Shown one piece after another: positions 7,060 through 15,649 of a stretch of DNA of 23,918 nucleotides; position 1 is the first letter of the stretch, and every line of letters begins with the position of its first letter. This DNA comes from Clostridia bacterium (GTDB lineage: Bacteria; Bacillota_A; Clostridia; Oscillospirales; CAG-272): the NCBI GenBank assembly GCA_017626655.1, contig JAGAIH010000399.1:1-23918 (forward strand), read 5' to 3'. The notes beneath the pieces are model-generated. The model was not told the DNA's origin, searched no databases, and saw nothing but the letters and a program-made list of their open reading frames with translations. A program made the translations under genes and the position numbers.

Positions 7060-7124
7060 GCGCCGACGGATGCGAGGTCGCCGCTGAGCCGCTTGGCGAT
7101 CCTTCGCATTTTTTCCGTCGGCGC
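7060..7124 (-). repeat. Long hairpin downstream of the IS66 remnant, terminator-like on the - strand
   Basis: GCGCCGACGGA (7060-7070) pairs exactly with its complement at 7114-7124. Inside, TGCGAGGTCGCC (7071-7082) pairs imperfectly with GGCGATCCTTCGCA (7095-7108). Read on the - strand the stem is followed by TTGATTTTT (7059-7051), so it could end transcription of the transposase, which stops at 7140. It could equally be part of the insertion-element end. Confidence 0.7.
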
Positions 7125-7139
7125 GAATATTACATATAA

Positions 7140-7800
7140 CTATTCAGCCAAGCAAAGCGGTCTGTCCTCGAGAGCAAAAAGAATCGCTTGAAATGGATCG
7201 AAGCCCTGCTTGCGAGCAGTAGCGATATAAGACATGATATCAAAAAAAGCAACGGCACCGGCTTTGGTGCGGAAGCACCCCGAGACTTTCTGCTTAACCT
7301 TGGTGAAAAGAATATCTCTTTCGGCTTGGTTGTTATCAAAGGGCACGGAAAAATCCTCCGCAAACAGGCATATGTGAGCCTTGAATTTACGAAGGCGGTT
7401 CAAAAGACGAACCGGTTTACTCCGCTTCGGTTGTCCATTTTTCGTTTGAGGAGGACATTCGGGATGCTCTCGGTATCCCTCGTCCTTGAAATATGAGGCC
7501 CACCCGTCGTGGATCGCCGTTCCCGTAAAGTATGGCATGACTCCCGCTTGCCTGACTCCGGAGCCTCCCCTGCGTTCCTGCACCGAGAAATAAGTATATT
7601 TCCCATCAAACGCGCTATGGAGCCAGTATAGAGTCTTGTGCAAACGGAAGCTGGTCTCGTCGAAGTGGCAAACATCCAGCTTGCAAACCTTTTCGTGAAT
7701 TCGCCGAATTTCCTCTTGGATGTTGTCATAGCAGCGACATACGAAATTGGCGATGGTTCCAACACTCATAGGAACCTTCAACACACTCTTCAAAAACTCG
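7140..7800 (-). pseudogene. tnpC-like: IS66-like transposase remnant, truncated and internally deleted
   Basis: The longest frame gives 217 residues from a TTG at 7793, while full IS66-type transposases are about 450-530. Recognisable pieces are PMSVGTIANF, the first DDE aspartate in CHFDETSFRLHKTLYWLHSA, a second aspartate in GTAIHDGWASYF, and the glutamate region EDFSVPFDNNQAERD followed by KVKQKVSGCFR. The N-terminal half, including any zinc-binding and helix-turn-helix part, is missing. The conserved CNAHHLREL region normally between HDGW..YF and the Pro/Lys-rich linker is also missing, without breaking the frame. The fragment starts just beyond the stop of the EamA gene. It is almost certainly inactive and marks a past insertion at the edge of the glycan cassette. 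Confidence 0.85.
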
Positions 7801-7830
7801 TGGGTACTTGTAGTGTCCCTATTTATGTTT

Positions 7831-8694
7831 TCAAAGATTAAGAAGGATCACCGACAGAAGGCCAACGGAAAAGCCCACCCATTGTGTCGCCGTAAATTTC
7901 TCATGGCGCACCAAGATGGAGTACGGGAAGAGTAGAACAAGCCCGATCGCCGAAATCGCCGGGAACAGGACGGATGCGGCAATGCGAGGATTCAGGTATA
8001 TGACCAGATAATTCACCGCGCCATTAAAAATTCCGCAAAGCAAAGATGCGGGGGCACCAAAGCGCAGAGTCATCTTCATATCCGTTTCTCGTGTCGCAAA
8101 GGAGGCAATGACCAACAACACCGTGGAAATTCCCAATGCCACGATCATGTACATATTTTGGTTCACGTCCTCGCCCAAGACATAGGGAGTCAGCTTTTGG
8201 ATGGTGGAACACATACCGTTACTGACAAAGGCAATCACTACGAAAAGGATCCACTTTAGGGTGATCCGCTCTTTGGAGTGTTCGCCCGTTTCCTTACGGT
8301 AGTTGATCAGCCACACGGACACGATCACCAAAACAAGCCCGATCAGCATGGTAATTCCCAAAGCTTCTCGAAGGATTACCACACCGGCCAAGGTAGGAAC
8401 CAAAAGAGAATAGGATACGATGAGCGTTGTTTTCACCAAAGAACCGCATCTGAAAGCGAATACCACAAAAACAGTAGCCGCCGCATAACACAGTCCGAAT
8501 GCCAAGGCAGGGATAATCAACTCTGCATCCCACGTCCAATCCCGATTGATAACCATGAAAAAGCACATGGCACAAAAGGATAGCATACCGCTAAACAAAA
8601 ACGTGCCGGAAGAGCATTTAGCTGTATAGCGATCCTTGGCAAAGGTTTGGCCTACGCCCAACAATGCTGTGATGAAAAGGAGAAAATAAACCAT
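7831..8694 (-). CDS. DMT-superfamily (EamA-like) permease, 287 aa
   Basis: The product is an integral membrane protein with about ten hydrophobic helices and short loops, starting MVYFLLFITALLGVGQTFA, typical of drug/metabolite transporters of EamA or glucose/rhamnose-uptake (GRP) type. Two similar five-helix halves are separated by a charged loop (NYRKETGEHSKERITLK, about residues 130-146). The start at 8694 follows AAGAAAGG on the minus strand. It lies 50 bases downstream of the cytoplasmic glycosidase-like gene in the same direction and so is probably the last gene of the glycan operon. There it may carry a sugar or a breakdown product. The substrate cannot be read from the sequence. The IS66 remnant begins directly after it. 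Confidence 0.85.
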   Translation of the reverse strand: MVYFLLFITALLGVGQTFAKDRYTAKCSSGTFLFSGMLSFCAMCFFMVINRDWTWDAELIIPALAFGLCYAAATVFVVFAFRCGSLVKTTLIVSYSLLVPTLAGVVILREALGITMLIGLVLVIVSVWLINYRKETGEHSKERITLKWILFVVIAFVSNGMCSTIQKLTPYVLGEDVNQNMYMIVALGISTVLLVIASFATRETDMKMTLRFGAPASLLCGIFNGAVNYLVIYLNPRIAASVLFPAISAIGLVLLFPYSILVRHEKFTATQWVGFSVGLLSVILLNL

Positions 8695-8744
8695 AGTGAT
8701 ATAAATTACCTTTCTTACTTATCTGATCCTCAGACAAACGAAGA

Positions 8745-10598
8745 TTACCGAGCCAATTCAACCGCCGCATATTCATAGGCGTGAAGCTTCGTCAACCGAA
8801 CATATTTCCCGTCAGCTTCCGCTTGACAGCCTACGGTACGGACAACCTGATACGCCCCATCCGTTTCAATCACGGGGTGCTCTATGCTGTCATCCCATAC
8901 GTTGCTGAGCAGAACGGACAATCGAGTTTCGTCCTTGCTCTTGGCCGCCAACAGATGCAACCCGGGACAATCATACACACGAGCAGGAAGAGGTTTCTGC
9001 GACAGATAGGCATAGATCTCCACCAACTGCGACTGAACCTCGGCATTATACAGAATATAGGGGTCAATTCCACCGTCTGGAACCGCCTCGTTCAAATCGC
9101 ACGAGACGATGGCGTACCGATGACCCTGTGAATTTTGATACATCACAAAGGTGGGATAATCCGGATACGAGAGGGAAATTTGTGTCGCACCAGCCGCAGG
9201 CTTCAATGCATACCATGCAGGATTTCCTTCCACGGGTGTAGGGATCTCCGCAAGGCCAATGTCAACGCCTGCCTCCATCAGGATCTTGGCGGCAGGGGCA
9301 TCCAGCAGCAAGCCCTGTTCACGTTGTGCTTTGGTCAGCATACGGGCATGTTCTCCGCAGACGATTCCCGTTCCGTCCTTGTCGTACTGGGTAGGAATTG
9401 CGTTGCGGGATAGGAAAATGCCTCCGAAGGGTTGAGAGAATCTCGCCATGATGGGACCATCACCGATGTAATGATCCGGCAGATATGCGTCTCTCAACAG
9501 TTTTTCACTTTGGTACACACGATATCCGCAGGGGGCGGTGTCATCAAACATCCGGGTAAGAATCACATCGTCAGCCAAGTGAGCCAAATGAGCGGTTTGG
9601 TACGCCAAATCTTTCCCATACTGATCACATAAAAGATACTTATGACGATGGGCACCGCCGTTACCGATCATCATTTTGTCGTACAACTCTAAGTGTGATG
9701 CAGGAACCCATTCATGGCGACGAGGAGCAGGATCGTTTTCGTCCTGAAGGTCAACGTTGGTGTTTCTGTACCAACCGATTTGCAGTCGAACAGACTCAAC
9801 GATATCCGTGACGCGCTGCCGCGGGAAACGAGGGGCAACAATTGCCCAGTAGGGTGCGCCGCTTAAACGCAACATGGGTAGATTGCCCTCACCCGCCAGC
9901 ACCTGAAGCAGCTCCCGCAGATCCACGCCCTCTGCATCATAATGTGTATAACTTGCGCACAAACCCATTCGGACGGTGGGATCTACCTCGTCTGCCGCAT
10001 CGCGCAGGGCACGGCAAAACTGCATCATAGAGTCCCCCATGCAATCCATATAGGCGCTCCTGTTTTTGTTGGGGGCGCCTGTGAACAGGGCGGGCAGGTC
10101 TTCTCTATGCCACACCTGGCCTGTTCGTTTTCCCAGCATGTCCAAATGCTTATCGCAAGAACAGCAGAAGCCCGGGCGGACAGACTGCACGAGATCATCG
10201 TCCCACAAAATCAGATCCGCCCCTGCACGAATGATATTTCGGACATTTTCTTGCAAATAAGCCAAAAAGTCATTATCCAAGGTGCAGACCGCAGTACTCG
10301 TCCACCCTGCAAAGCTGGTAAGGCGGGTGGCGTTTTCAAACCTTTGGTTGAAATATGGGGTTCTCGGAACTCCATATCCCAATGAGTTCGTCCACACACC
10401 AACGGAAAATCCTTCACTCTTCAGTATTTGAATACTGCGTCCGAGATCCTGAAAACGTTTGTTATATTCGTTCCCCTCATAAAAAACGTCGCAAAAGCTG
10501 ATAAAAACTAATTCAATACCCCAATCATGGAGGCGACGAAGATGTATATCACCATCCGGACCAAGAATTTGTTTGTTTTCTACCTGTGTGATCAGCAT
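8745..10598 (-). CDS. Putative cytoplasmic glycoside hydrolase-like protein, 617 aa
   Basis: There is no signal peptide, so the protein acts in the cytoplasm. The N-terminal half looks like a TIM barrel: strands such as IELVFISFCDVF (28-39) and FSVGVWTNSLGYG (64-76), a DLILWDDDL motif (128-136), then FCCSCDKHLDMLGKRTG (144-160), which recalls the CxCxxC segment of several GH42-like and clan GH-A proteins. Around 430-448 there is LLDAPAAKILMEAGVDIG, as in the amidotransferase-like trimerisation domain of GH42 enzymes. A beta-rich C-terminal domain ends the protein. I infer a glycosidase acting on imported oligosaccharides; the exact family and substrate are unclear. Start at 10598 has GAGGAA upstream. 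Together with the secreted enzyme and esterase it forms one operon. Confidence 0.6.
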   Translation of the reverse strand: MLITQVENKQILGPDGDIHLRRLHDWGIELVFISFCDVFYEGNEYNKRFQDLGRSIQILKSEGFSVGVWTNSLGYGVPRTPYFNQRFENATRLTSFAGWTSTAVCTLDNDFLAYLQENVRNIIRAGADLILWDDDLVQSVRPGFCCSCDKHLDMLGKRTGQVWHREDLPALFTGAPNKNRSAYMDCMGDSMMQFCRALRDAADEVDPTVRMGLCASYTHYDAEGVDLRELLQVLAGEGNLPMLRLSGAPYWAIVAPRFPRQRVTDIVESVRLQIGWYRNTNVDLQDENDPAPRRHEWVPASHLELYDKMMIGNGGAHRHKYLLCDQYGKDLAYQTAHLAHLADDVILTRMFDDTAPCGYRVYQSEKLLRDAYLPDHYIGDGPIMARFSQPFGGIFLSRNAIPTQYDKDGTGIVCGEHARMLTKAQREQGLLLDAPAAKILMEAGVDIGLAEIPTPVEGNPAWYALKPAAGATQISLSYPDYPTFVMYQNSQGHRYAIVSCDLNEAVPDGGIDPYILYNAEVQSQLVEIYAYLSQKPLPARVYDCPGLHLLAAKSKDETRLSVLLSNVWDDSIEHPVIETDGAYQVVRTVGCQAEADGKYVRLTKLHAYEYAAVELAR

Positions 10599-10634
10599 GT
10601 TTTTTCCTCAAAAATCAAATTTTTTTATAATTTG

Positions 10635-10660
10635 GACGGCTCACCCTGAAGTGAGCCGTC
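10635..10660 (-). other. Intercistronic stem-loop in the glycan operon
   Basis: GACGGCTCAC (10635-10644) and GTGAGCCGTC (10651-10660) form a perfect 10-bp stem with a six-base loop, in the 70-base gap between the secreted enzyme gene and the cytoplasmic glycosidase-like gene. On the - strand it is followed by an A/T-rich stretch (CAAATTATAAAAAAATTT), not a clean T run. It may attenuate or process the operon messenger RNA. Confidence 0.6.
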
Positions 10661-10668
10661 GGAAGAAT

Positions 10669-13600
10669 TCAGATCTCTTTCCGTTTCCCTAGAGTAACAG
10701 CAGCGACCATGGCGGCCAGCGTCACACAGACACTGAAGCTGATGGACGACTTACAACCGCCCTTAGCAGGCACCTCGGTGACGGGCTCGGTGGTCACGAT
10801 CTCCTCGGTGGGGTTCTCCACAGGAGCCGTCTCAGCAGGCGTCTCGCTCTCTGCGGGCTCGCTCTCCGTCTTGGCGTTCTCGGTAGTGGAGATATAGCTA
10901 TACTTGAAGCGACCGCCGGGAGCTACGTCACCCGAAATGTAGAAATCCATGATGTCACCGGTGAACTTCCCGTAGTCTCCCTCGTCGTGAACGTTGTCCG
11001 TCCAAGTGAAATTGATGGTGTAGTCGTCACCGGAGAGGCCCAGATCAGCCTTGGCGATCTTGATGGTCATGTACTTGCCATCCACCTTATACTCCACGTC
11101 GGCGACCTTCTCGGTCTTGGAATAGTCGTTTTCAGCGGTAAACTTTTCCAGAACGAGGGTGTTGGCGGAGGCGGCGGATTTGTTCACCACATACTCAAAG
11201 GTGTTCCAGCCCTGATTTGCCTGATTGGAGTCGATGTACAGGGTCATCCACAGGGTATCTGTGTAGGGCGTAATGTTCTCTTTGCACTCAACAAGGAAAT
11301 ACACATAGTCACCATCACGGGCGATTTTGGCACCGATGATATCGTTTCTGCCCGAGGTCTCGGTGTAGTGGAGATCACCGTAGCCCGCGGCGTCGCGGCC
11401 ATCGGTATTGCCGATATAGGCAGCGTAGTAGGGGCCCACGGCGTTCCACTGCTCGATGGATGCGTTCAGGTCAATGGTAGCGGAGGCAGTAGGAGTGGGA
11501 ATGGGTCTTGCGCCCTTATACTGACGGGCAAAGTTAACCAGCTGGTAGTAGTAGTGATCCTGCAAAGCACCCTTGGTAGGCTCAATGTCACGGGAAAACT
11601 CGTCATTATACTGATCGGGGAAAGCGTTCTCTACAGCGGAGGCCATACCCTCGGGCCATACCTCATAACGACCTACGTTAAACTCATTCCAGCCCGTGAC
11701 GAAAATAACTTTGGGATCGATCTCTAGCGCGTATTTGAACTGCTCTGCAAAGTTATAACCCCACTTGGAGGCCTCTGCTCCTTCCTTCTCATAGCGATCC
11801 TTGTACTCGGAGGTGTAGGAGCGGCCTGCAATATGGTTTCCGCTCATAGCAGCCAGCATACGATTCTCATAGTCGTAGTTCATGGCAACACCAACTGCCA
11901 CCTGTTCCGCAATATCATCTCGATGGGCTGCTCTATCGGCGTAATAGACCGCCTGAGGATACATGGACAACCAACCCCAGTTTGCATAATCGGTTTTCCC
12001 CACCACGTATTCGGGCTGGCCGGAGCGGAAAGTAAAGAAGCTCGCGATCTCTTTTTCAATAGCGGAAGCATTGGCATTGACTGCTTCCTTACGTCCCATC
12101 ACCATGGGCTTGCCATCCCAGTGGAACCAAAGATTCGCAAATTTATCGTTGCGGAAGATGTCCATGTACAGGGATTGGAGCTGAATATTGGTGTAAGTTG
12201 TATCGTAGAAGGGTAGCATGAAGGAAATCTTGGGGGTGCGCAGACCGTCGTTCATGGCATCCGTCCATTCCTCCATGAGAGCCGTGTAGTTGTCGCGCCA
12301 CGTCATGCTGGAGTTGGTATTATCCGTAAAGATAACATCCACGCCGGCATTGGTCAGAAGCTCGGCCTGCTTGCGAAGCACCCACGAATCGTTGCCTCGG
12401 TAGTAGCCATAGATGGACTCGTTCCACCAGAAGGGGCGGCTTCCCAAATCATTCCAAAGCTGATTGTCCCAATCTCGCATAGCCTCAGGGTACTTCTCGG
12501 ACATCTCTTGAAGATTCACAGGGGCTTGCGCAGACCCTCCGGTGTGCCACGACCAATAAAACATAGCTAGCGTCTTATCGTCGCGGAGGTCTCCAACCTC
12601 AGCGTTGGTCAGGGACACGCGACCCAGACCGTCTGTGAACACCCATGTGTCGGGCATTACCTCATGAGTATAGATGAGGCTATCCTCGGGAATAACGTAG
12701 GCGGGAGGGGTTACGTGGTCACCGCTCACGATATCGCCGGGCTCGGAGCATTCCAAAAAGTAGTTTTCTTTCTCTTCGCTGAAAACCACCTGCATGAGAG
12801 GGTATTGAATATTATTGGTCACGGGGTAACCGTCCCGATAGACATAACCCTTGAAATTCTGTGTGCTCTTGTACACGTACACGGCGGGATTGGCGTTCAT
12901 GTTATGGATGAGGAACAGGTAATCGCCTGCGGGAACCTCGTCAAAGAACACGCCCTGCGTTAGGTTGTCCTGCAGGGTGAGATGTCCTGTTGCCACGGGA
13001 GCCTCGGAGATCGTATCGGCATATGTGCCCTTCCATGCGAATACCGACATATCCACTTCCATGGTAGTGCTCATGTAGGTAGCCATGCAGAAATTCATGC
13101 CCACAAAGGAGGCGTCAACGTGCAAACGCACGCCGTAGGGGCCGGACAGTCGGACTACGTCCAGATTGTCGTAGTTCGTGTAAGGAAACTTAGGAATTTG
13201 ATTCACCACGGAGGACTTGCAGGTACCAAAGGGCTCGTCAGGCGCATTGGTAAAGCGGATCACCAACTCGGGCTCGCCCTGCTGCTCCACTCCATCCAGA
13301 TACAGAAAGCCCTTGGAATCCTTGGGGTTTCTACTCGTCCACACGCCCACATCGCTTCCGCCATCAGAAATGTGGAAGAGGTATTCGCCTGCGGGCTGGG
13401 CATCAAACTCTACCCAGTGGCATTGGCAGTCCTTTAAGGGATTGAATGCCTTGGAAGCGATGGGCTCAGTGGCAATAGTCTTTTCATATGTACCTTGCCA
13501 TTTATAGAGAGCCAAGGTCGCATAGGAGTCGGTCTTCGTCCACGTAGGCATAACGTAGCCAAACGCCGTAAATTCTCCGTTGACAATAGCTCGATAGGAA

Positions 13601-13758
13601 TAGGTCTCGTTGACTCTCCAATCGGTACGGGTTCCCGTACCGTTCTGAACACTCACATTAGAGGCGGCATGGGCGGGTATCATTGCTGCAAAAACAGTGG
13701 TTACCATGACCACACACAGGATCAGTGCCGAGATACGTTTTGACAGATTTTGTTTCAT
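10669..13758 (-). CDS. Secreted GH71/GH99-like protein with CBM9-like domain and C-terminal anchor, 1029 aa
   Basis: The start at 13758 (AAAGGAG upstream on the minus strand) gives a clear signal peptide, MKQNLSKRISALILCVVMVT, with cleavage near AHA-A (about 31). An in-frame upstream extension to 13818 lacks a binding site. Two similar beta-sandwich-like repeats occupy about 50-171 and 205-328. A barrel-like domain (about 395-755) contains FYWSWHTGG (400-408), ESIYGYYRGNDSW (447-459), VDVIFTDN (473-480) and VTGWNEF (687-693); its layout recalls GH71/GH99 and WbsX-type proteins. Residues about 765-955 look like a CBM9/DOMON-type sugar-binding domain. A Glu/Thr/Pro stalk (960-997) leads to GGCKSS, a hydrophobic helix and a basic end, a surface attachment signal. 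I infer an exposed glycan-binding or glycan-cutting enzyme; catalytic residues (D479, E692) are candidates only. Confidence 0.75.
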   Translation of the reverse strand: MKQNLSKRISALILCVVMVTTVFAAMIPAHAASNVSVQNGTGTRTDWRVNETYSYRAIVNGEFTAFGYVMPTWTKTDSYATLALYKWQGTYEKTIATEPIASKAFNPLKDCQCHWVEFDAQPAGEYLFHISDGGSDVGVWTSRNPKDSKGFLYLDGVEQQGEPELVIRFTNAPDEPFGTCKSSVVNQIPKFPYTNYDNLDVVRLSGPYGVRLHVDASFVGMNFCMATYMSTTMEVDMSVFAWKGTYADTISEAPVATGHLTLQDNLTQGVFFDEVPAGDYLFLIHNMNANPAVYVYKSTQNFKGYVYRDGYPVTNNIQYPLMQVVFSEEKENYFLECSEPGDIVSGDHVTPPAYVIPEDSLIYTHEVMPDTWVFTDGLGRVSLTNAEVGDLRDDKTLAMFYWSWHTGGSAQAPVNLQEMSEKYPEAMRDWDNQLWNDLGSRPFWWNESIYGYYRGNDSWVLRKQAELLTNAGVDVIFTDNTNSSMTWRDNYTALMEEWTDAMNDGLRTPKISFMLPFYDTTYTNIQLQSLYMDIFRNDKFANLWFHWDGKPMVMGRKEAVNANASAIEKEIASFFTFRSGQPEYVVGKTDYANWGWLSMYPQAVYYADRAAHRDDIAEQVAVGVAMNYDYENRMLAAMSGNHIAGRSYTSEYKDRYEKEGAEASKWGYNFAEQFKYALEIDPKVIFVTGWNEFNVGRYEVWPEGMASAVENAFPDQYNDEFSRDIEPTKGALQDHYYYQLVNFARQYKGARPIPTPTASATIDLNASIEQWNAVGPYYAAYIGNTDGRDAAGYGDLHYTETSGRNDIIGAKIARDGDYVYFLVECKENITPYTDTLWMTLYIDSNQANQGWNTFEYVVNKSAASANTLVLEKFTAENDYSKTEKVADVEYKVDGKYMTIKIAKADLGLSGDDYTINFTWTDNVHDEGDYGKFTGDIMDFYISGDVAPGGRFKYSYISTTENAKTESEPAESETPAETAPVENPTEEIVTTEPVTEVPAKGGCKSSISFSVCVTLAAMVAAVTLGKRKEI

Positions 13759-13837
13759 ATTGGTGTCTCCTTTGATATGGTGAGAATTAGGCGATAGCAG
13801 AATGCCAACCTTACACATTAAGCTATCACACCGACTG

Positions 13838-15388
13838 TCACAGGTGGACCGTCACAGGAATAGAAAAAGCTGGTACAGGCAGAGAATTGCCTCCGCAAAG
13901 ATTCGCGTTATCGGGGGTGATATGAACCAAATAAGCGTAGTTGATATATCCCATCAATATCTCAACAGCCTCAGGGGATGCGCTTACTGCGGTCAGAACT
14001 TCCGAAGGAATATCTACGGTTACTGTGTTCTGATTGGTAATCACAGCATGTGCAGCCACACGATGGTCGTAGTCTCCCACGGAGAATCCGTTGACTTCGA
14101 TTCCATAGCTTTCAGCGGAGGTGTGATTTTTGACGGTAAGGCCTGCGGAAACATTTTTGAACTCCACGAAAATTTGTTTCTTATCTTTCGAGAAAGATGC
14201 CATAATGGGGTGCGGAGAGGAGCATTCCTCTTCTTGACCAATACCATATTCTCTAGCTAAGGCCAATTTTGCCAAACGATCGCTCAATTCTTTTTTGAAG
14301 GGGGAATGAGCAAAATCAGGATATCCGGCCGGAGAACCCAAATCCATGTCTACGGTCAGTGTGGAATTGGGAATGGTGGACAGTGCTTTAAACTGTTGGA
14401 CTCGGATGGTATCCAACCAAGGGAAATACTGCTCACCTTCCTCACGATAATCCGAAAGCTGGACATTATAGAAGGGGAAATTCAGGCCAAATCGAGCGCG
14501 TTCATCAGCTACCAGAAGCTCCAAATCATAGGCATATCGATCAGCCAAATTACGGGTACCTCCTTCGCTCTCTCCTTGGAAAAATATCATGGCCTTGAAA
14601 GGAAGTTTCAAAAATGGATGAATCAGGGTGTTAAAATAACCCCCTTCTTGAACGAGAGCACCATATGTATAACCCTCTTGGTGAGCCAATTCAACCGGCA
14701 TCAGCTCACGAATACAAGAACCACCTGCGGCCATCATGATCAATCCAAGAGGAACATCGATACATTGAGTAATCTCTCTTGCGAAATACCATCCTATGGC
14801 AGAGAACATCAAAGATGCTTCCATGTTAGGACGTTTCCAGCACCAATCCGGGTTAATAACGTCTGGCTGAGGAGTGGCGCAAAACTCTTGGTGAGTATAG
14901 GGATAATCCTGCGTCTGTATAAAGAGACGGAAATTATCTTCTTCGTGGAACTCAATATCAGGTGTGAGGTACATACAAGGCTTCAAGTTCAATTCTGCGT
15001 TGGATTGACCTCCCAAAATCCACACATCACCGATCAAAATATCTTCAAGTATGACAGTATGATCATGGTCATCCGTAATCGTCATACTTTGCGGAATTTT
15101 CTCATAAAGCCTTTCAGAGAAAGTCAAAGTCCAGCAGTTATCCTCTGTGACCGTAGCAGTAGCCATTTCACCCATAAAGGAACCCGTCACTTGCGAGCCG
15201 GGGCTGTTAGAAAACCCCCAGATTTTGATGGGCTGTTCTCTTTGGAGAACCATATGAGAGGAAAACACTCCCGACACTTTAAAGTCAGGACAGCTCCAAT
15301 TTGCGGCTTGCTGTGCAGTAGTCTTCTTATCAGTGGGAAGTGCGGGACCATTTCCTAATGCGTTTTCGTCAATTACTTGATTGTTCAT
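13838..15388 (-). CDS. Sialate O-acetylesterase-like SGNH hydrolase, 516 aa
   Basis: The start at 15388 (MNNQVIDENALG) has AAAGGA upstream on the minus strand; the frame continues to 15418 without a better site. The product has the marks of the sialate-O-acetylesterase branch of SGNH hydrolases: VFSSHMVLQREQPIKIWG (41-58), GDVWILGGQSNAEL (120-133) with nucleophile Ser129, AIIFFQGESEG-like block (MIFFQGESEG, 267-276), and a likely catalytic Asp/His pair in PDFAH (357-361). No signal peptide is seen, so it probably removes acetyl groups from glycans inside the cell. It is the first gene of the cassette operon and lies 261 bases from the divergent LacI gene. It follows a TTGACA-like promoter element and a palindrome, so LacI control is likely. 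The natural substrate may be an acetylated plant or host glycan. Confidence 0.8.
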   Translation of the reverse strand: MNNQVIDENALGNGPALPTDKKTTAQQAANWSCPDFKVSGVFSSHMVLQREQPIKIWGFSNSPGSQVTGSFMGEMATATVTEDNCWTLTFSERLYEKIPQSMTITDDHDHTVILEDILIGDVWILGGQSNAELNLKPCMYLTPDIEFHEEDNFRLFIQTQDYPYTHQEFCATPQPDVINPDWCWKRPNMEASLMFSAIGWYFAREITQCIDVPLGLIMMAAGGSCIRELMPVELAHQEGYTYGALVQEGGYFNTLIHPFLKLPFKAMIFFQGESEGGTRNLADRYAYDLELLVADERARFGLNFPFYNVQLSDYREEGEQYFPWLDTIRVQQFKALSTIPNSTLTVDMDLGSPAGYPDFAHSPFKKELSDRLAKLALAREYGIGQEEECSSPHPIMASFSKDKKQIFVEFKNVSAGLTVKNHTSAESYGIEVNGFSVGDYDHRVAAHAVITNQNTVTVDIPSEVLTAVSASPEAVEILMGYINYAYLVHITPDNANLCGGNSLPVPAFSIPVTVHL

Positions 15389-15436
15389 GGCCAAATCCTT
15401 TCGAATGATAATTTGCATAAAATATTTGAACGCCGT

Positions 15437-15464
15437 TTTTTAAACACCACTCCAACCATGTCAA
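15437..15464 (-). promoter_or_regulatory. Candidate promoter of the glycan operon
   Basis: On the - strand TTGACA (15464-15459) is followed after 16 bases by TAAAAA (15442-15437), about 50 bases before the esterase start. The -35 box is perfect and the -10 box weak, which suits a regulated promoter. Confidence 0.5.
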
Positions 15465-15486
15465 CACGAATAGTCAGAAACTTCCT

Positions 15487-15504
15487 CGATAAGTAACCTT
15501 ATCG
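15487..15504. promoter_or_regulatory. Candidate LacI-type operator palindrome
   Basis: CGATAAG (15487-15493), TAAC, CTTATCG (15498-15504) form a perfect 7-bp inverted repeat in the divergent region between the LacI gene and the esterase gene, about 23 bases upstream of the esterase -35 box. It is the only clear palindrome in the region. Its spacing does not match the classic central-CG LacI operator, so the assignment is tentative. Confidence 0.4.
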
Positions 15505-15587
15505 GAATGGAATCCTGTTCATTTACATTATAGCATAGCCATATATGTTTTTCAATTGGTTCAGAACAGAAAAATTTTCCGGATGCA

Positions 15588-15616
15588 TTGACGAATTCCT
15601 GTCCTTATGATATAAT
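15588..15616 (+). promoter_or_regulatory. Promoter of the LacI-family gene
   Basis: TTGACG (15588-15593), a 17-base spacer and TATAAT (15611-15616) make a near-perfect sigma-A promoter 34 bases before the LacI start codon. Confidence 0.85.
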
Positions 15617-15649
15617 AAACTCAGAGATTCGCGGGAAGGGAGGAATGAC

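Larger units (their letters stand above)
6820..7139. other. Non-coding stretch with two large inverted repeats
   Basis: I see no gene in these 320 bases. The part next to the WYL gene holds that gene's leader and a weak promoter candidate. The rest is dominated by two strong inverted repeats, annotated separately (6956-7032 and 7060-7124). The stretch separates the plasmid-like left part from the IS66 remnant and the glycan cassette. It could be an origin, an insertion-element end, or extragenic palindromic DNA. Confidence 0.6.

Noticed and set aside
10987..11727. Open frame on the + strand (246 codons)
   Set aside because: It lies within the antisense of the secreted GH-like gene and has a Val/Gly-rich shadow composition.
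14306..15358. Long open frame on the + strand (350 codons)
   Set aside because: It is the antisense of the acetylesterase gene, which has intact catalytic motifs and a proper start.
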